Source of the DNA: Kordiimonas aquimaris
GTDB lineage: Bacteria > Pseudomonadota > Alphaproteobacteria > Sphingomonadales > Kordiimonadaceae
Direction: 5' to 3'
Length of the DNA stretch: 64,000 bases
Assembly (NCBI RefSeq): GCF_025574485.1
Contig: NZ_JAOBPO010000001.1
Coordinates: forward strand, 627,501 to 691,500
Numbering within the stretch: the first letter of the stretch is position 1; each line of letters opens with the position of its first letter. Position numbers and translations under genes: made by a program. Of this stretch, positions 1-8,253 are shown one piece after another. The notes beneath the pieces are model-generated. The model was not told where the DNA came from. It saw only the letters and a list, made by a program, of their open reading frames with translations, and ran no database searches.

Positions 1-1557
1 TGCAACCTTTTCTGCCGCTAGGCGTGGCTTTAAAAGCATATGTAGGCGCAGTGTGATATCAGCGTCTTCGGCTGCATACTCCGTTGCTTTATCGAGCGGG
101 ATTTGATCAAAGGTTAGCTGGTTTTTACCGGTTCCGGCAATCTCTTTAAATGCTATCGGTGTCATATCCAGATGAATGCCTGCAAGTTCATCCATACCGT
201 GATTATGCAGACCTGCCTCCAGCGTGTAGGACATCAGCATGGTGTCATCAATGGGCGTGAGATCGATTCCAGCGCGCGCTAAAATAGAGATATCGTATTT
301 AAGGTTTTGCCCAACTTTAAGAACCGCCGGGTCAGTGAATAAACCTTGTAGAGCTTCAATCACGACTGCTTTTTCTAGCTGGTCCGGTTTTTCGGAAAGC
401 AAATCACCACCGGCACCGCCGTGCCCAACAGGGATGTAGCAAGCTTGCCCCGGCGCCGTTGCAATTGAAATGCCGACAAGGTCAGCAGCACTGGCATCAA
501 GGCCGGTTGTTTCGGTATCAACAGCAATGACACCTGCTGCATATGACGCGTTGATCCATTTGTTCAACGCTGCAATGTCAGTCACACACTCGTAATTTTT
601 CTCAGCGCTTTCGACTGTCTCGCTGAGTGTGTCTGCTGGTAGGTCGCCGCCCCATGCTTGACGGGCCTTTACTTGGAGTGAGCGAAAATCCTGTGCGTCA
701 AAGAACTTTAACAGAGGCTCTGGGTCGGGGGCAGTTAACGCAAATCCATCGATTGTGTGTGCAACATCAATATGCTGATCAAGTGTAACCAACTGGCGGC
801 TGATACGCGCTTGCTCTGCATATTCTATTAGACTCTCACGGCGTTTTGGCTGTTTGATTTCCGTTGCACGCGCAAGCAAACTGTCAAGATCACCGTACTC
901 ATTAATCAGCTGTGCTGCCGTTTTGATACCAATGCCAGGCACACCGGGGACATTGTCAACGCTATCCCCCGCAAGAGATTGCACATCAATGACTTTGTCA
1001 GGCCCAACACCGAACTTTGCCATGACCCCATCAGCTGAATTGCGTACGTTTTTCATGGTGTCAAACATATCAGTATGGTTGTCGACCAGCTGCATCAGGT
1101 CTTTGTCCGAGCTGACAATGGTAACTTGCCAATCGTTCTCGCGGGCGTGCCGTGTATATGTTGCGATCAGGTCATCAGCTTCATAACCATCCATTTCAAT
1201 GGATGGCAAGCCAAACGCTTCTACAGCTTCTCTGATAATCGGGAACTGCGGCCTGAGGTCTTCAGGAGCTGGCGGTCTGTTGGCTTTATATTCGGTATAA
1301 ATCTTATTGCGAAAGGTTTTACCTGGCGCATCAAAGATAACGGCCAGATGTGTTGGTTGTTCACCGTCTTCAAGATCACGCAGTAACTTCATCAACATGT
1401 TCGAAAAGCCGAACACTGCCCCAATAGGTGTGCCATCGCTTCTGGTCATTGGTGCGCGGCCTTTGCCGCCATAAGCCATTGCATGATAGGCACGAAAAAT
1501 ATAGCCGGACCCATCGATTAGATACAGATGAGGCCTGTCTGATTTTGACGGTGCCAT
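1..1557 (-). CDS. polA: DNA polymerase I, N-terminal part (3' end outside window)
   Basis: Repair and lagging-strand polymerase. The visible 519 codons start at ATG 1557 with the 5'-3' exonuclease domain (LYLIDGSGYIFRAYHAM; further on the helix-hairpin-helix segment VDNVPGVPGIGIKTAAQLI). They continue into the 3'-5' exonuclease domain, which keeps the VDTETTGLD motif, so proofreading is probably active, as in E. coli Pol I and unlike Taq. The frame runs open through position 1; the polymerase domain lies outside the window. It reads leftward, 42 bp after the zf-CHCC gene, and could be co-transcribed with it. Identity is certain from the motif order. Confidence 0.96.
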   Translation of the reverse strand, partial: MAPSKSDRPHLYLIDGSGYIFRAYHAMAYGGKGRAPMTRSDGTPIGAVFGFSNMLMKLLRDLEDGEQPTHLAVIFDAPGKTFRNKIYTEYKANRPPAPEDLRPQFPIIREAVEAFGLPSIEMDGYEADDLIATYTRHARENDWQVTIVSSDKDLMQLVDNHTDMFDTMKNVRNSADGVMAKFGVGPDKVIDVQSLAGDSVDNVPGVPGIGIKTAAQLINEYGDLDSLLARATEIKQPKRRESLIEYAEQARISRQLVTLDQHIDVAHTIDGFALTAPDPEPLLKFFDAQDFRSLQVKARQAWGGDLPADTLSETVESAEKNYECVTDIAALNKWINASYAAGVIAVDTETTGLDASAADLVGISIATAPGQACYIPVGHGGAGGDLLSEKPDQLEKAVVIEALQGLFTDPAVLKVGQNLKYDISILARAGIDLTPIDDTMLMSYTLEAGLHNHGMDELAGIHLDMTPIAFKEIAGTGKNQLTFDQIPLDKATEYAAEDADITLRLHMLLKPRLAAEKVA

Positions 1558-1599
1558 ATGGAATGCTCTCCCAAGTACGATAAAATTATATCGTGATGA

Positions 1600-1785
1600 T
1601 TAATTAGTAGTTTTATCTGAAGGGCCGCCTTGCAAAAGATACTGGCGGTCACAATATGGACATTCTACTTGTCCGTTTTCATCCATGGTCAGATATACGC
1701 GTGGATGGCCAAGTGGTCCTTCGTCACCGTCACAGCTTACTTTGCGGGTTGTAACGGTAATTTTTTCTGGTGCGTCGATGGTCAT
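1600..1785 (-). CDS. zf-CHCC zinc-finger domain protein
   Basis: A 61-residue protein of the zf-CHCC family, related to the mitochondrial complex I accessory subunit NDUFS6 and common in alphaproteobacteria. The metal ligands are visible: Cys in VSCDG, His in LGHPRVYL and the pair in VECPYCDRQY, i.e. C-H-C-C. The central GHPRVYL and the C-terminal CPYC-x-YxL block are the family signature. It probably binds one zinc ion; the bacterial role is not well defined. It lies just upstream of polA on the same strand and is divergent from the ABC ATPase gene. Confidence 0.85.
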   Translation of the reverse strand: MTIDAPEKITVTTRKVSCDGDEGPLGHPRVYLTMDENGQVECPYCDRQYLLQGGPSDKTTN

Positions 1786-1819
1786 TGAATACTCTCGCTC
1801 AAGAAAACACTGTTTAATT

Positions 1820-1843
1820 CCATAATTTCACTCAAAATTATGG
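1820..1843. promoter_or_regulatory. Inverted repeat between divergent genes
   Basis: CCATAATTT and AAATTATGG form a perfect 9-bp inverted repeat with a 6-nt spacer. It sits in the AT-rich gap between the zf-CHCC gene (leftward) and the ABC ATPase gene (rightward). Its position suits an operator for either gene, but no regulator family can be assigned from the sequence. A hairpin in an untranslated leader is the alternative. Confidence 0.35.
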
Positions 1844-1951
1844 ATATATGATCTATATACTAACGCAAAGGCATGGGACAAGCGGCACTATGCAATAATC
1901 GTCACTATGCTTCATGTAAGCTTTAGGAAGGCCGTATCGAAAGGCAATGTC

Positions 1952-2896
1952 GTGACAAAAAATGCAATCGAAATCAAAGGCCTGAAGAAAATATATAAAG
2001 GCAGCGGTGGAGGCGAAGACAAACTCGCCTTGAAAGGAATTGACCTCAATATTCCGCAAGGGTCTATGTTTGGTTTGCTTGGTCCTAACGGTGCAGGTAA
2101 ATCAACAACGATTAATATTCTCGCAGGGTTGGTCAATAAAACCGAAGGGGCAGCTAGCATTTGGGGTTTTGATATTGATGCCAATCCTCGTAATGCACGC
2201 GCTAACATTGGTGTTGTGCCACAAGAATTGATGTTTGATGCTTTCTTCACACCGCGCGAGATGCTTGAAGTACAGGCCGGTCTTTATGGTGTACCAAAAG
2301 CGGAACGTCGTACCGAGGAACTTCTTTCGGCTGTGCATTTGCTAGACAAAGCAGATGCGTATTCGCGCTCTTTGTCAGGCGGCATGAAACGCCGGTTACT
2401 GGTCGCCAAAGCATTGGTGCATACACCACCTGTCCTGATTCTGGATGAGCCAACAGCAGGTGTTGATATTGAACTGCGTCAACAGCTATGGGATTATGTA
2501 CGCGAATTACATGCGCGCGGCACGACCATTGTGTTAACCACGCATTACCTCGAAGAAGCTGAGGAATTGTGCGATACCATTGCCATAATTAATCACGGTG
2601 ATGTTGTTTGCTGTGAACCAACAGAGCAATTATTGAAGCGCATAGATGAGAAAGAAATTATCATTACGCTTAGCGATAAATTGTCGGAAATTCCGGCAGC
2701 ATTAAATGCATTTAAATCCCACATGAAAGGCGATTACCAGCTTGCCGTTCAGATCAATCAAACGGATGCAAATGTTGGTCAGGTGCTGGCGGCAGTGCAG
2801 CAGGCCGGATTGACAATCACAGATATCGCAACTGATGAAACTGACCTGGAAGACATTTTCCTTCAATTGACATCTGCAAAAAACAAGGCTGCATGA
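1952..2896 (+). CDS. ABC transporter ATP-binding protein (ABC-2 type)
   Basis: ATPase subunit of an ABC-2-type exporter, 314 aa from GTG 1952. That start is preferred because GAAAGG stands 7 nt before it; an ATG at 1907 in the same frame has no recognisable ribosome site. Visible motifs are Walker [10 protein letters not shown], the signature [10 protein letters not shown], Walker [13 protein letters not shown] and the H-loop TTHYLEEAE. The C-terminal ~90 residues form the usual regulatory extension of the DrrA/NatA/CcmA type. Such genes are normally followed by a membrane permease; here nadB follows after 1 nt, so the partner must be encoded elsewhere. The substrate cannot be predicted. Confidence 0.88.
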   Translation: MTKNAIEIKGLKKIYKGSGGGEDKLALKGIDLNIPQGSMFGLLGPNGAGKSTTINILAGLVNKTEGAASIWGFDIDANPRNARANIGVVPQELMFDAFFTPREMLEVQAGLYGVPKAERRTEELLSAVHLLDKADAYSRSLSGGMKRRLLVAKALVHTPPVLILDEPTAGVDIELRQQLWDYVRELHARGTTIVLTTHYLEEAEELCDTIAIINHGDVVCCEPTEQLLKRIDEKEIIITLSDKLSEIPAALNAFKSHMKGDYQLAVQINQTDANVGQVLAAVQQAGLTITDIATDETDLEDIFLQLTSAKNKAA

Positions 2897-2897
2897 T

Positions 2898-4532
2898 ATG
2901 CGTCGTACCTATGATGTTGTGATTGTCGGGTCTGGTGCTGCTGGCTTAACGGCAGCGCTTAAACTTGCTCCGCATCAGCGTGTTGCCGTGTTGTCAAAAG
3001 GTGAAATTTCTGGCGGTTCAACCCGTTGGGCGCAAGGTGGTATTGCAGCTGTTCTTGAAGCAACTGATTCGATCGAGTCGCATATTAATGACACGCTCGT
3101 TGCTGGTGCCGGTTTGTGTGATAAGCAAGCGGTTCAATTTGTTGTTGAGCGTGGCCGTGATGCTATTGAAAGCCTTATTTCACTGGGTGTTGAGTTTGAT
3201 AAGTCAGGTGAAAACGCGCACGAAGATGGATACGATTATCACCTTACCCGTGAGGGTGGGCACAGTCATCGGCGAATCATCCATGCCGCTGATGCAACAG
3301 GTAAGGCTGTACAAAAAACATTGAATGAACGCGTACTTGCAGAGCCTAATATTGATGTGTTTGAAAACCATGTTGCCATTGATGTAATCACCAACAGGCA
3401 TTTAAAAAATAAAGCATCATACACCGACCAGGCCCACGGTGTTTATGTGATGAATCTGAATAAGGATAGGGTTGAAACATTTGCTGCACGTTCAACCATT
3501 ATTGCCACAGGCGGCGCAAGCCGTGTTTACCTTTATAGCTCAAACCCGGATGCCAGTACAGGGGATGGCATTGCCATGGCATGGCGCGCCGGTTGCAAGG
3601 TGACAAATATGGAATTTAACCAGTTCCATCCAACCTGTTTGTATCACCCTGAGGCTAAAACGTTTTTGATAACTGAGGCAATGCGCGGTGAAGGCGCATA
3701 TCTGCGCGGTGTAGGTGGTGAACGGTTTATGCTGCGTTATGACAGTGATCGTGCAGAACTGGCGCCGCGTGATGTTGTTGCGCGAGCGATTGATAGCGAA
3801 ATGAAACGCACAGGTGTTGATAATGTTTGGCTGGATATCACGCACAAAAATGCAGACTTTGTCATTTCACATTTTCCGAATATTTACCGGCACTGTCTGG
3901 GTTTAGGCATTGATATCACAAAAGATATGATCCCTGTTGTTCCGGCTGCGCATTACACATGCGGTGGGATAGATGTGAATTTGGATGCCGCAACCGATCT
4001 GGACCGGCTGTATGCTATTGGCGAATGTGCGCATACCGGATTGCATGGTGCGAACCGCATGGCCTCCAATAGTCTGCTTGAATGTTTGGTTATGGGTAAC
4101 GCTGCTGCCGATGACATTCTTGCTCGTGAAGATAATATGCCGCCACCGGCAATTGCGCGCGATTGGGATGAAAGTAAGGTTACCAATTCAGATGAAGAAG
4201 TAGTGGTGAGCCATAACTGGCGTGAGCTTCGCCGGTTTATGTGGGATTATGTTGGTATTGTGCGAACGGACAAGCGTTTGGCGCGCGCCAAACGACGGGT
4301 TGATCTCCTGTTAAGCGAAATTCAGGAGTATTATGGTAATTTCCGTGTTACGGGCGACCTGCTTGAACTGCGTAATCTTGTAACAGTGGCGGATCTTATA
4401 GTGCGCTCTGCCCAAAAACGTAGCGAGTCGCGTGGCCTGCATTATACCGCTGACTATCCTTTGTTAGGTGAGGATGCGCGCGAAACTACGCTGATACCGT
4501 TCAATCGATCAGTTACGGACCGCGTTGAATAA
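2898..4532 (+). CDS. nadB: L-aspartate oxidase
   Basis: FAD enzyme that oxidises L-aspartate to iminoaspartate, the first step of de novo NAD synthesis, supplying quinolinate synthase NadA. The 544-aa length fits the family. The N-terminus has the Rossmann dinucleotide motif [15 protein letters not shown], followed by the flavoprotein segment [11 protein letters not shown] and the substrate-site region [15 protein letters not shown] that separates NadB from succinate dehydrogenase. [19 protein letters not shown] and [15 protein letters not shown] are also present. It starts 1 nt after the ABC ATPase stop, so the two are probably co-transcribed. nadA and nadC are not in the window. Confidence 0.96.
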   Translation: MRRTYDVVIVGSGAAGLTAALKLAPHQRVAVLSKGEISGGSTRWAQGGIAAVLEATDSIESHINDTLVAGAGLCDKQAVQFVVERGRDAIESLISLGVEFDKSGENAHEDGYDYHLTREGGHSHRRIIHAADATGKAVQKTLNERVLAEPNIDVFENHVAIDVITNRHLKNKASYTDQAHGVYVMNLNKDRVETFAARSTIIATGGASRVYLYSSNPDASTGDGIAMAWRAGCKVTNMEFNQFHPTCLYHPEAKTFLITEAMRGEGAYLRGVGGERFMLRYDSDRAELAPRDVVARAIDSEMKRTGVDNVWLDITHKNADFVISHFPNIYRHCLGLGIDITKDMIPVVPAAHYTCGGIDVNLDAATDLDRLYAIGECAHTGLHGANRMASNSLLECLVMGNAAADDILAREDNMPPPAIARDWDESKVTNSDEEVVVSHNWRELRRFMWDYVGIVRTDKRLARAKRRVDLLLSEIQEYYGNFRVTGDLLELRNLVTVADLIVRSAQKRSESRGLHYTADYPLLGEDARETTLIPFNRSVTDRVE

Positions 4533-4592
4533 AGGTTTTTTTTGGGTGTCGGGCCGCTTGAGGTTTGTATTGTAGCAATGGGCCATAAAAAT

Positions 4593-4618
4593 ACGGCCCT
4601 CTCCTGAAAGAGGGCCGT
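4593..4618 (-). terminator. Rho-independent terminator between convergent genes
   Basis: ACGGCCCTCT and AGAGGGCCGT form a perfect 10-bp GC-rich stem with a 6-nt loop. Read leftward it is followed by ATTTTTATGG, a T-rich tail, so it best fits the end of the leftward TonB-like gene. Its stem could also stop rightward transcription from nadB. Confidence 0.8.
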
Positions 4619-4681
4619 CACACATTGTACGGTGGTGTTTTTACTCAAAACTCAATACTGAATTCCGTACAAAAAATGCTT

Positions 4682-5062
4682 TTAATTAAGTGTCCAGCTT
4701 AGTGGTAGCACAAATGACAATTCAGTTTTGGCGTCTGGAAGTGCTGGAAGCGGGTTAAGGCGTTTCACGAGCTTTGGAATTTCTTTGTCCAGAATTGACT
4801 CGCCTGTTTCTTGCACAACTTCATGTGTGGAAATAGAACCATCAGCCATTACTGTTAGGCGGATTTTCGCCTTACCTTCAATTTCGCGCGCTAAAGCTGC
4901 GCGTGGGTATTTTTGTTTTTTAGCAACCTTTTTAGCGACGGCGCGTTTCCAGTCACCCATTTCGTCAGCGCTTGCTGACATACTGGTGCCGCCAACGGCG
5001 AAAGTTAATGCGATTGCGATAGCAAATACTTTATTGATTTTCTTCAACATGATTTCATCCAC
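4682..5062 (-). CDS. Small periplasmic TonB C-terminal-domain protein
   Basis: A 126-aa protein with a signal peptide (hydrophobic stretch about residues 10-30, cleavage near SASA-DE). It is followed by a TonB C-terminal fold: YPRAALAREIEGKAKIRLTV, an ADGSI turn, a TGESILDKEI segment and a final LNPLPALPDA. It lacks the long Pro/Lys-rich spacer and uncleaved anchor of a true energy transducer, so it may instead be one of the soluble TonB-fold proteins common in alphaproteobacteria. ATG 5062 is used; ATG 5050, four codons on, is an equally possible start. A terminator follows. Confidence 0.75.
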   Translation of the reverse strand: MDEIMLKKINKVFAIAIALTFAVGGTSMSASADEMGDWKRAVAKKVAKKQKYPRAALAREIEGKAKIRLTVMADGSISTHEVVQETGESILDKEIPKLVKRLNPLPALPDAKTELSFVLPLSWTLN

Positions 5063-5377
5063 TCGTATGTTTGCGTGTACCCGTTGGACCTTGAACTGTG
5101 TGACTTCAACCCCTGGGCTTGTGGAGCTAGTTATACGGATGCGTTGTTAATCTCTGGTAATCAAAAGGATAAAATTTTATGCATCACACGCAAATACCCG
5201 CAACATATTGTATTTAATGGATTATTTTTTTAATAAAATTTCCACTATGGTCACGAAGCTGTGAAGCGGGCTATTGTATGGAGCTGAAATTTAACGCTTT
5301 TATTGAAGTTTCTTTTTAAGAGTCTTGCACCGTTTGGAATGGGCGTGTACTTTCCGCGCCGTCTATATTTTATATGC
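5063..5377. other. Intergenic region upstream of tRNA-Arg
   Basis: A 315-bp stretch between the leftward TonB-like gene and the rightward tRNA. It must hold both promoters. It is AT-rich in its middle (5205-5250). I found no convincing -35/-10 pair at the right distance from either gene, no small ORF with a ribosome site and no repeat. Confidence 0.4.
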
Positions 5378-5460
<83 letters not shown>

Positions 5461-5519
5461 TTATATCAAATCAATGACTTATGATGACGGAACTTAATGA
5501 GGTTTTTGCTTTCGGTCAG

Positions 5520-5541
5520 AGTGTGGCCAAAAGTGTGGCCA
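5520..5541. repeat. Tandem 12-bp-period repeats, candidate integrase arm sites
   Basis: AGTGTGGCCA occurs twice with a 12-bp period (5520-5529 and 5532-5541), 60 bp inside attL. Direct repeats of this size close to an attachment core are typical of arm-type sites bound by the N-terminal domain of tyrosine recombinases. The assignment is positional. Confidence 0.45.
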
Positions 5542-5608
5542 TTTGCGCCAATTATCATGAGCGCCTAATAGCGGGTAATAGCCTCTAGCCGAGCGGAAGC
5601 GCTAGGCT

Positions 5609-5809
5609 TTATTCTTGGATTTCAATCAGGTCTTCGACATCACATTCTAAGTAAATACAAAGTTTCTCTATTGCCTCAAGTTCAACTCGCTCTGCCGTTT
5701 CATGGTAGAGCCGAGTGATTGTACCTCTATTAAGTCCAGTGTCGCGCGCAACATCTGAAATCTTGAGCTTGCGTTCACCCATTAGGCGAGAGAGGTTTAT
5801 TTTGACCAT
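5609..5809 (-). CDS. Small XRE-family HTH regulator
   Basis: A 66-residue, single-domain Cro/CI-type helix-turn-helix protein. LKISDVARDTGLNRGTITRLYH is the HTH and LEAIEKLCIYLECDVEDLIEI the C-terminal helices of the domain, as in YozG/YdaS-like small regulators. It is divergent from the integrase gene, and the 200 bp between them contain repeated AAGATCATTG-type motifs. It therefore probably represses itself and the integrase, like a phage or island excision switch. Its start is followed directly by VKINLSRLMGERK. Confidence 0.85.
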   Translation of the reverse strand: MVKINLSRLMGERKLKISDVARDTGLNRGTITRLYHETAERVELEAIEKLCIYLECDVEDLIEIQE

Positions 5810-5820
5810 TTTATATTCAT

Positions 5821-5983
5821 AATGATCTCTTGTAGATCATTTTATCCTTGATAAAATACATAATGTGTGCATATTGGTCTTTAGAAGATCATTGTGCCTT
5901 ATAGATAATCAGTTTGCAGACTGTGATACTACATAATAACTGACCTTAATGCTACTGGTATTGCGGTAGCGACCAATGATCTT
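5821..5983. promoter_or_regulatory. Operator array between xre and int
   Basis: AATGATCT (5821-5828) and AGATCATT (5834-5841) form an 8-bp inverted repeat with a 5-nt spacer, just upstream of the XRE start. AAGATCATTG (5885-5894) and its exact reverse complement CAATGATCTT (5974-5983) follow, the last just before the int ribosome site. Four copies of one half-site (GATCATT) in a divergent promoter region are a good candidate for the binding sites of the adjacent XRE protein. Confidence 0.6.
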
Positions 5984-6009
5984 CCTTGGATTGATGAGGA
6001 GGTACTTTG

Positions 6010-7239
6010 ATGGCCAGTATTAAGACTCGAAACGAAATATTGCAGTATGATTTGCGCTATCATGGTGTTCGCATACGTGAAAGTTCAGGCCTCAAAACAA
6101 ATCGTGAAAATAAGCGTTTGTGCGAAGCTAAACTTCGTAAAATTCTCGCCGAGATTGATATAGGTATTTTTGATCCTGTGGATCATTTTCCAAACAGTAA
6201 GAAGCTACGGAAAATATTTGGTGTAGAAAGTTGTGACGCTGAAGTTGAGCCCTCAATTAGCTTCGAGACATTTGCGGAGCAGTGGTTTGTAGAGAAGCGT
6301 GTAGAGTGGCGCTACTCATATATGAAAACGATTAGAGGCACGATTGATAAGTATTTAATTCCTACTTTTGGCGAAACACCCGTAGAAGAAATCACAAAGG
6401 CTCAGATACTTGAATTTCGTGTGACACTCGCGCAATTGGCTGGGAAGAGCGCCGCCTCTACAATGTCTCCATCACGGATTAATCATATTATGACACCGCT
6501 TCGTATGATTATGGTGGAAGCAGCAGACCGTTATGGTTTTGTGTCTCCTTGGCAGAACATCAAGCCGCTGAAAGAGCCGCGTGTACAGGTGGAGCCATTT
6601 AGTTTTGATGAAGTGAAACAGATACTACGGCGTGTACGGCAAGATTATCGTACCTATTATATTGTACGTTTCTTGACGGGTCTTCGTTCCAGCGAAGTCG
6701 ACGGCCTTAAGTGGGAATATGTTGACTTCGACCGCAAACAGATATTGGTGAGAGAAGCGTTAGTACAACGCCGTATGGTACCCACCAAAACGGATGGTTC
6801 TATGCGTGACATTGATATGAACTCAATGGTGTTAGATGCGCTTGCTCGCCACAAGAGAGGAGCTGAAGGTTGCAGCGAATATGTATTTGCAAGTAGTACA
6901 GGTCAACCGTATTCAAACCGTTACGTCACGCGGTGTATATGGTATCCACTGCTTAAGCAATTAGGCTTGAAAGCTAGGCGGCCATATCAAACACGCCATA
7001 CTGCTGCCACGCTATGGTTGGCATCAGGTGAAAGTCCAGAATGGATTGCACGTCAGATGGGGCACACTACAACCGAGATGTTGTTTCGGGTATACTCGCG
7101 CTATGTGCCAAATCTCACAAGACAAGATGGCTCCGCATTTGAAAAGCTACTTGCAGCACGATTTTCGCGTTCTGGGTCAGAGCGTCATGATTTTTTAAGA
7201 GATAAAAGCCTTCTTAAAACGCATTTAAATGGCATTTAA
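6010..7239 (+). CDS. int: Tyrosine recombinase/integrase of the island
   Basis: Site-specific recombinase of 409 aa, start ATG 6010 after GAGGAGG (a TTG at 6007 is in frame). Residues 1-60 resemble the DUF3596 arm-binding domain (LRYHGVRIRESSGLK), 80-185 the core-binding SAM-like domain, and 195-380 the catalytic domain. Catalytic residues: Arg226 (TGLRSSEVDGL), Arg329 in YQTRHTAAT (Tyr replaces the usual first His of box II), His352 in QMGHTT, and nucleophile Tyr362 in RVYSRYVP. Placed next to attL in tRNA-Arg, it is expected to integrate and excise the island. No excisionase gene was recognised. Confidence 0.95.
   Translation: MASIKTRNEILQYDLRYHGVRIRESSGLKTNRENKRLCEAKLRKILAEIDIGIFDPVDHFPNSKKLRKIFGVESCDAEVEPSISFETFAEQWFVEKRVEWRYSYMKTIRGTIDKYLIPTFGETPVEEITKAQILEFRVTLAQLAGKSAASTMSPSRINHIMTPLRMIMVEAADRYGFVSPWQNIKPLKEPRVQVEPFSFDEVKQILRRVRQDYRTYYIVRFLTGLRSSEVDGLKWEYVDFDRKQILVREALVQRRMVPTKTDGSMRDIDMNSMVLDALARHKRGAEGCSEYVFASSTGQPYSNRYVTRCIWYPLLKQLGLKARRPYQTRHTAATLWLASGESPEWIARQMGHTTTEMLFRVYSRYVPNLTRQDGSAFEKLLAARFSRSGSERHDFLRDKSLLKTHLNGI
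7225..7239. repeat. 15-bp palindrome at int 3' end, shared with right end
   Basis: TTAAATG-G-CATTTAA is an odd-centred palindrome overlapping the int stop codon. The same motif with a different centre base, TTAAATG-C-CATTTAA, lies at 37208-37222, about 180 bp before attR. Its presence near both ends suggests a protein site used in recombination, but chance in AT-rich DNA is not excluded. Confidence 0.35.
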
Positions 7240-7399
7240 GAACACCGCCTGAGGGGGCGCCCTCGCTTGCCTGACTGCTTGGCGGTAAAGCTCCAAAGGC
7301 AGGCAAAAACGTGGCAATTTATCATCCGATAAGTGATAGTTACTGGCCATAATAAAAGAGGTAAAATACCGTCAAAAAAATCAATACATCGTTTCAATC

Positions 7400-7443
7400 T
7401 TGACTCTGTTCTCATAGATGCAGTATTAGAACAAAAGAAGAAC
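7400..7443 (+). promoter_or_regulatory. SOS promoter with LexA box for imuA-imuB-dnaE2
   Basis: GAAC-AAAAGAA-GAAC at 7429-7443 is an exact match to the alphaproteobacterial LexA box GAAC-N7-GAAC. It lies 30 bp before the imuA start. TTGACT (7400-7405) and TATTAG (7424-7429), 18 bp apart, form a plausible sigma-70 promoter whose -10 touches the box, so LexA would block RNA polymerase. Confidence 0.85.
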
Positions 7444-7473
7444 AAATAAACTCCCCTGAGAAAAGCCCGAGTC

Positions 7474-8253
7474 ATGACAGCAACAAATCAACACGACAGA
7501 AAGGACAATTTGGCACTTCAAGGTGCGCAATCAACTGGTTGTAATATAATAAATAAACTGAATTATAAAAAATATGATAACCAAAGCTCTTCATTTGAAT
7601 TGATCAAAGAAAACGCTTTAAGCGAAATCCTGCCAGCGACGTACCGTGATAGGGTCGCGGCTCTTGGTGCGACTATGGCCTTCCTCTCAGGAATATTGCA
7701 GCAAAACAGAGGTACGATTATTTGGTGCCAGCTACGAGATCCAGACCGTTTGCATCTGCATGCACCAGGGCTGGCAGCTTTTGGTATAGACCCACTACAA
7801 ATCACCAAAGTTACACTAGCAACAGAGAAAGATCTGCTGTGGGCCATGGAAGAAGCAATTGCGTCCAATGCAGCAAGCGCTGTTGCTGGTGTGCTCTGGT
7901 CTGAAAAACTATACGATTTTACCGCTAGCAAGCGACTGCGCGTCCGTGCAGCTGAAGCAGGCATACCGGCATTGCTTGTGCGCTCCCACCGGGCAAACGG
8001 GACCACGGCTGCTGATATGCGCTTTGCGGTTACAAGCCGCGCCAGCCATACGGTGCTTGCTAAAGAACGCGCCTTTGCACGTCTTGGCAACCCTGAATGG
8101 CAGCTTAGCCTCACCAAGAGCAGAGGCATGAAGCCGCGCTCTGATCACGTGCGTTGGCACCATGAAACGTTACATCTCGGTATGGCTACCAAACTGGGCA
8201 ATCGAATGCCACAGTCGCCGCCTCAGCCAGCCAGCCAGCATCAAACAGGATAA
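7474..8253 (+). CDS. imuA: ImuA, SOS mutagenesis accessory protein (RecA-like)
   Basis: 259 aa, first gene of the damage-inducible imuA-imuB-dnaE2 mutasome. The fold is a reduced RecA-like domain (GTIIWCQLRDPDRLHLHAPGLAAFGID, AVAGVLWSEKLYDFTASKRLRVRAAEAGIPALLVR) and the C-terminal segment before residue 230 has the ImuA pattern ending RSDHVRWHHETLHL. There is no usable Walker A, as in the family. The first ~35 residues are not conserved, so a later start is possible. Its last 31 codons overlap imuB by 92 nt. A LexA box precedes it. Confidence 0.85.
   Translation: MTATNQHDRKDNLALQGAQSTGCNIINKLNYKKYDNQSSSFELIKENALSEILPATYRDRVAALGATMAFLSGILQQNRGTIIWCQLRDPDRLHLHAPGLAAFGIDPLQITKVTLATEKDLLWAMEEAIASNAASAVAGVLWSEKLYDFTASKRLRVRAAEAGIPALLVRSHRANGTTAADMRFAVTSRASHTVLAKERAFARLGNPEWQLSLTKSRGMKPRSDHVRWHHETLHLGMATKLGNRMPQSPPQPASQHQTG

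Noticed and set aside
239-1386. Rightward frames of 66-110 codons across polA
   Set aside because: They are shadows of the leftward polA coding sequence, with no family signal or ribosome sites.
5577-5608. Intrinsic terminator after the XRE gene
   Set aside because: AGCC/GGCT and TAGC/GCTA can pair only with a bulge, and no T tract follows in the leftward direction; too weak to call.
7409-7420. GTTC-type LexA half-site at 7409
   Set aside because: GTTC at 7409 has no partner GTTC seven bases on; the perfect box is GAAC-N7-GAAC at 7429-7443.
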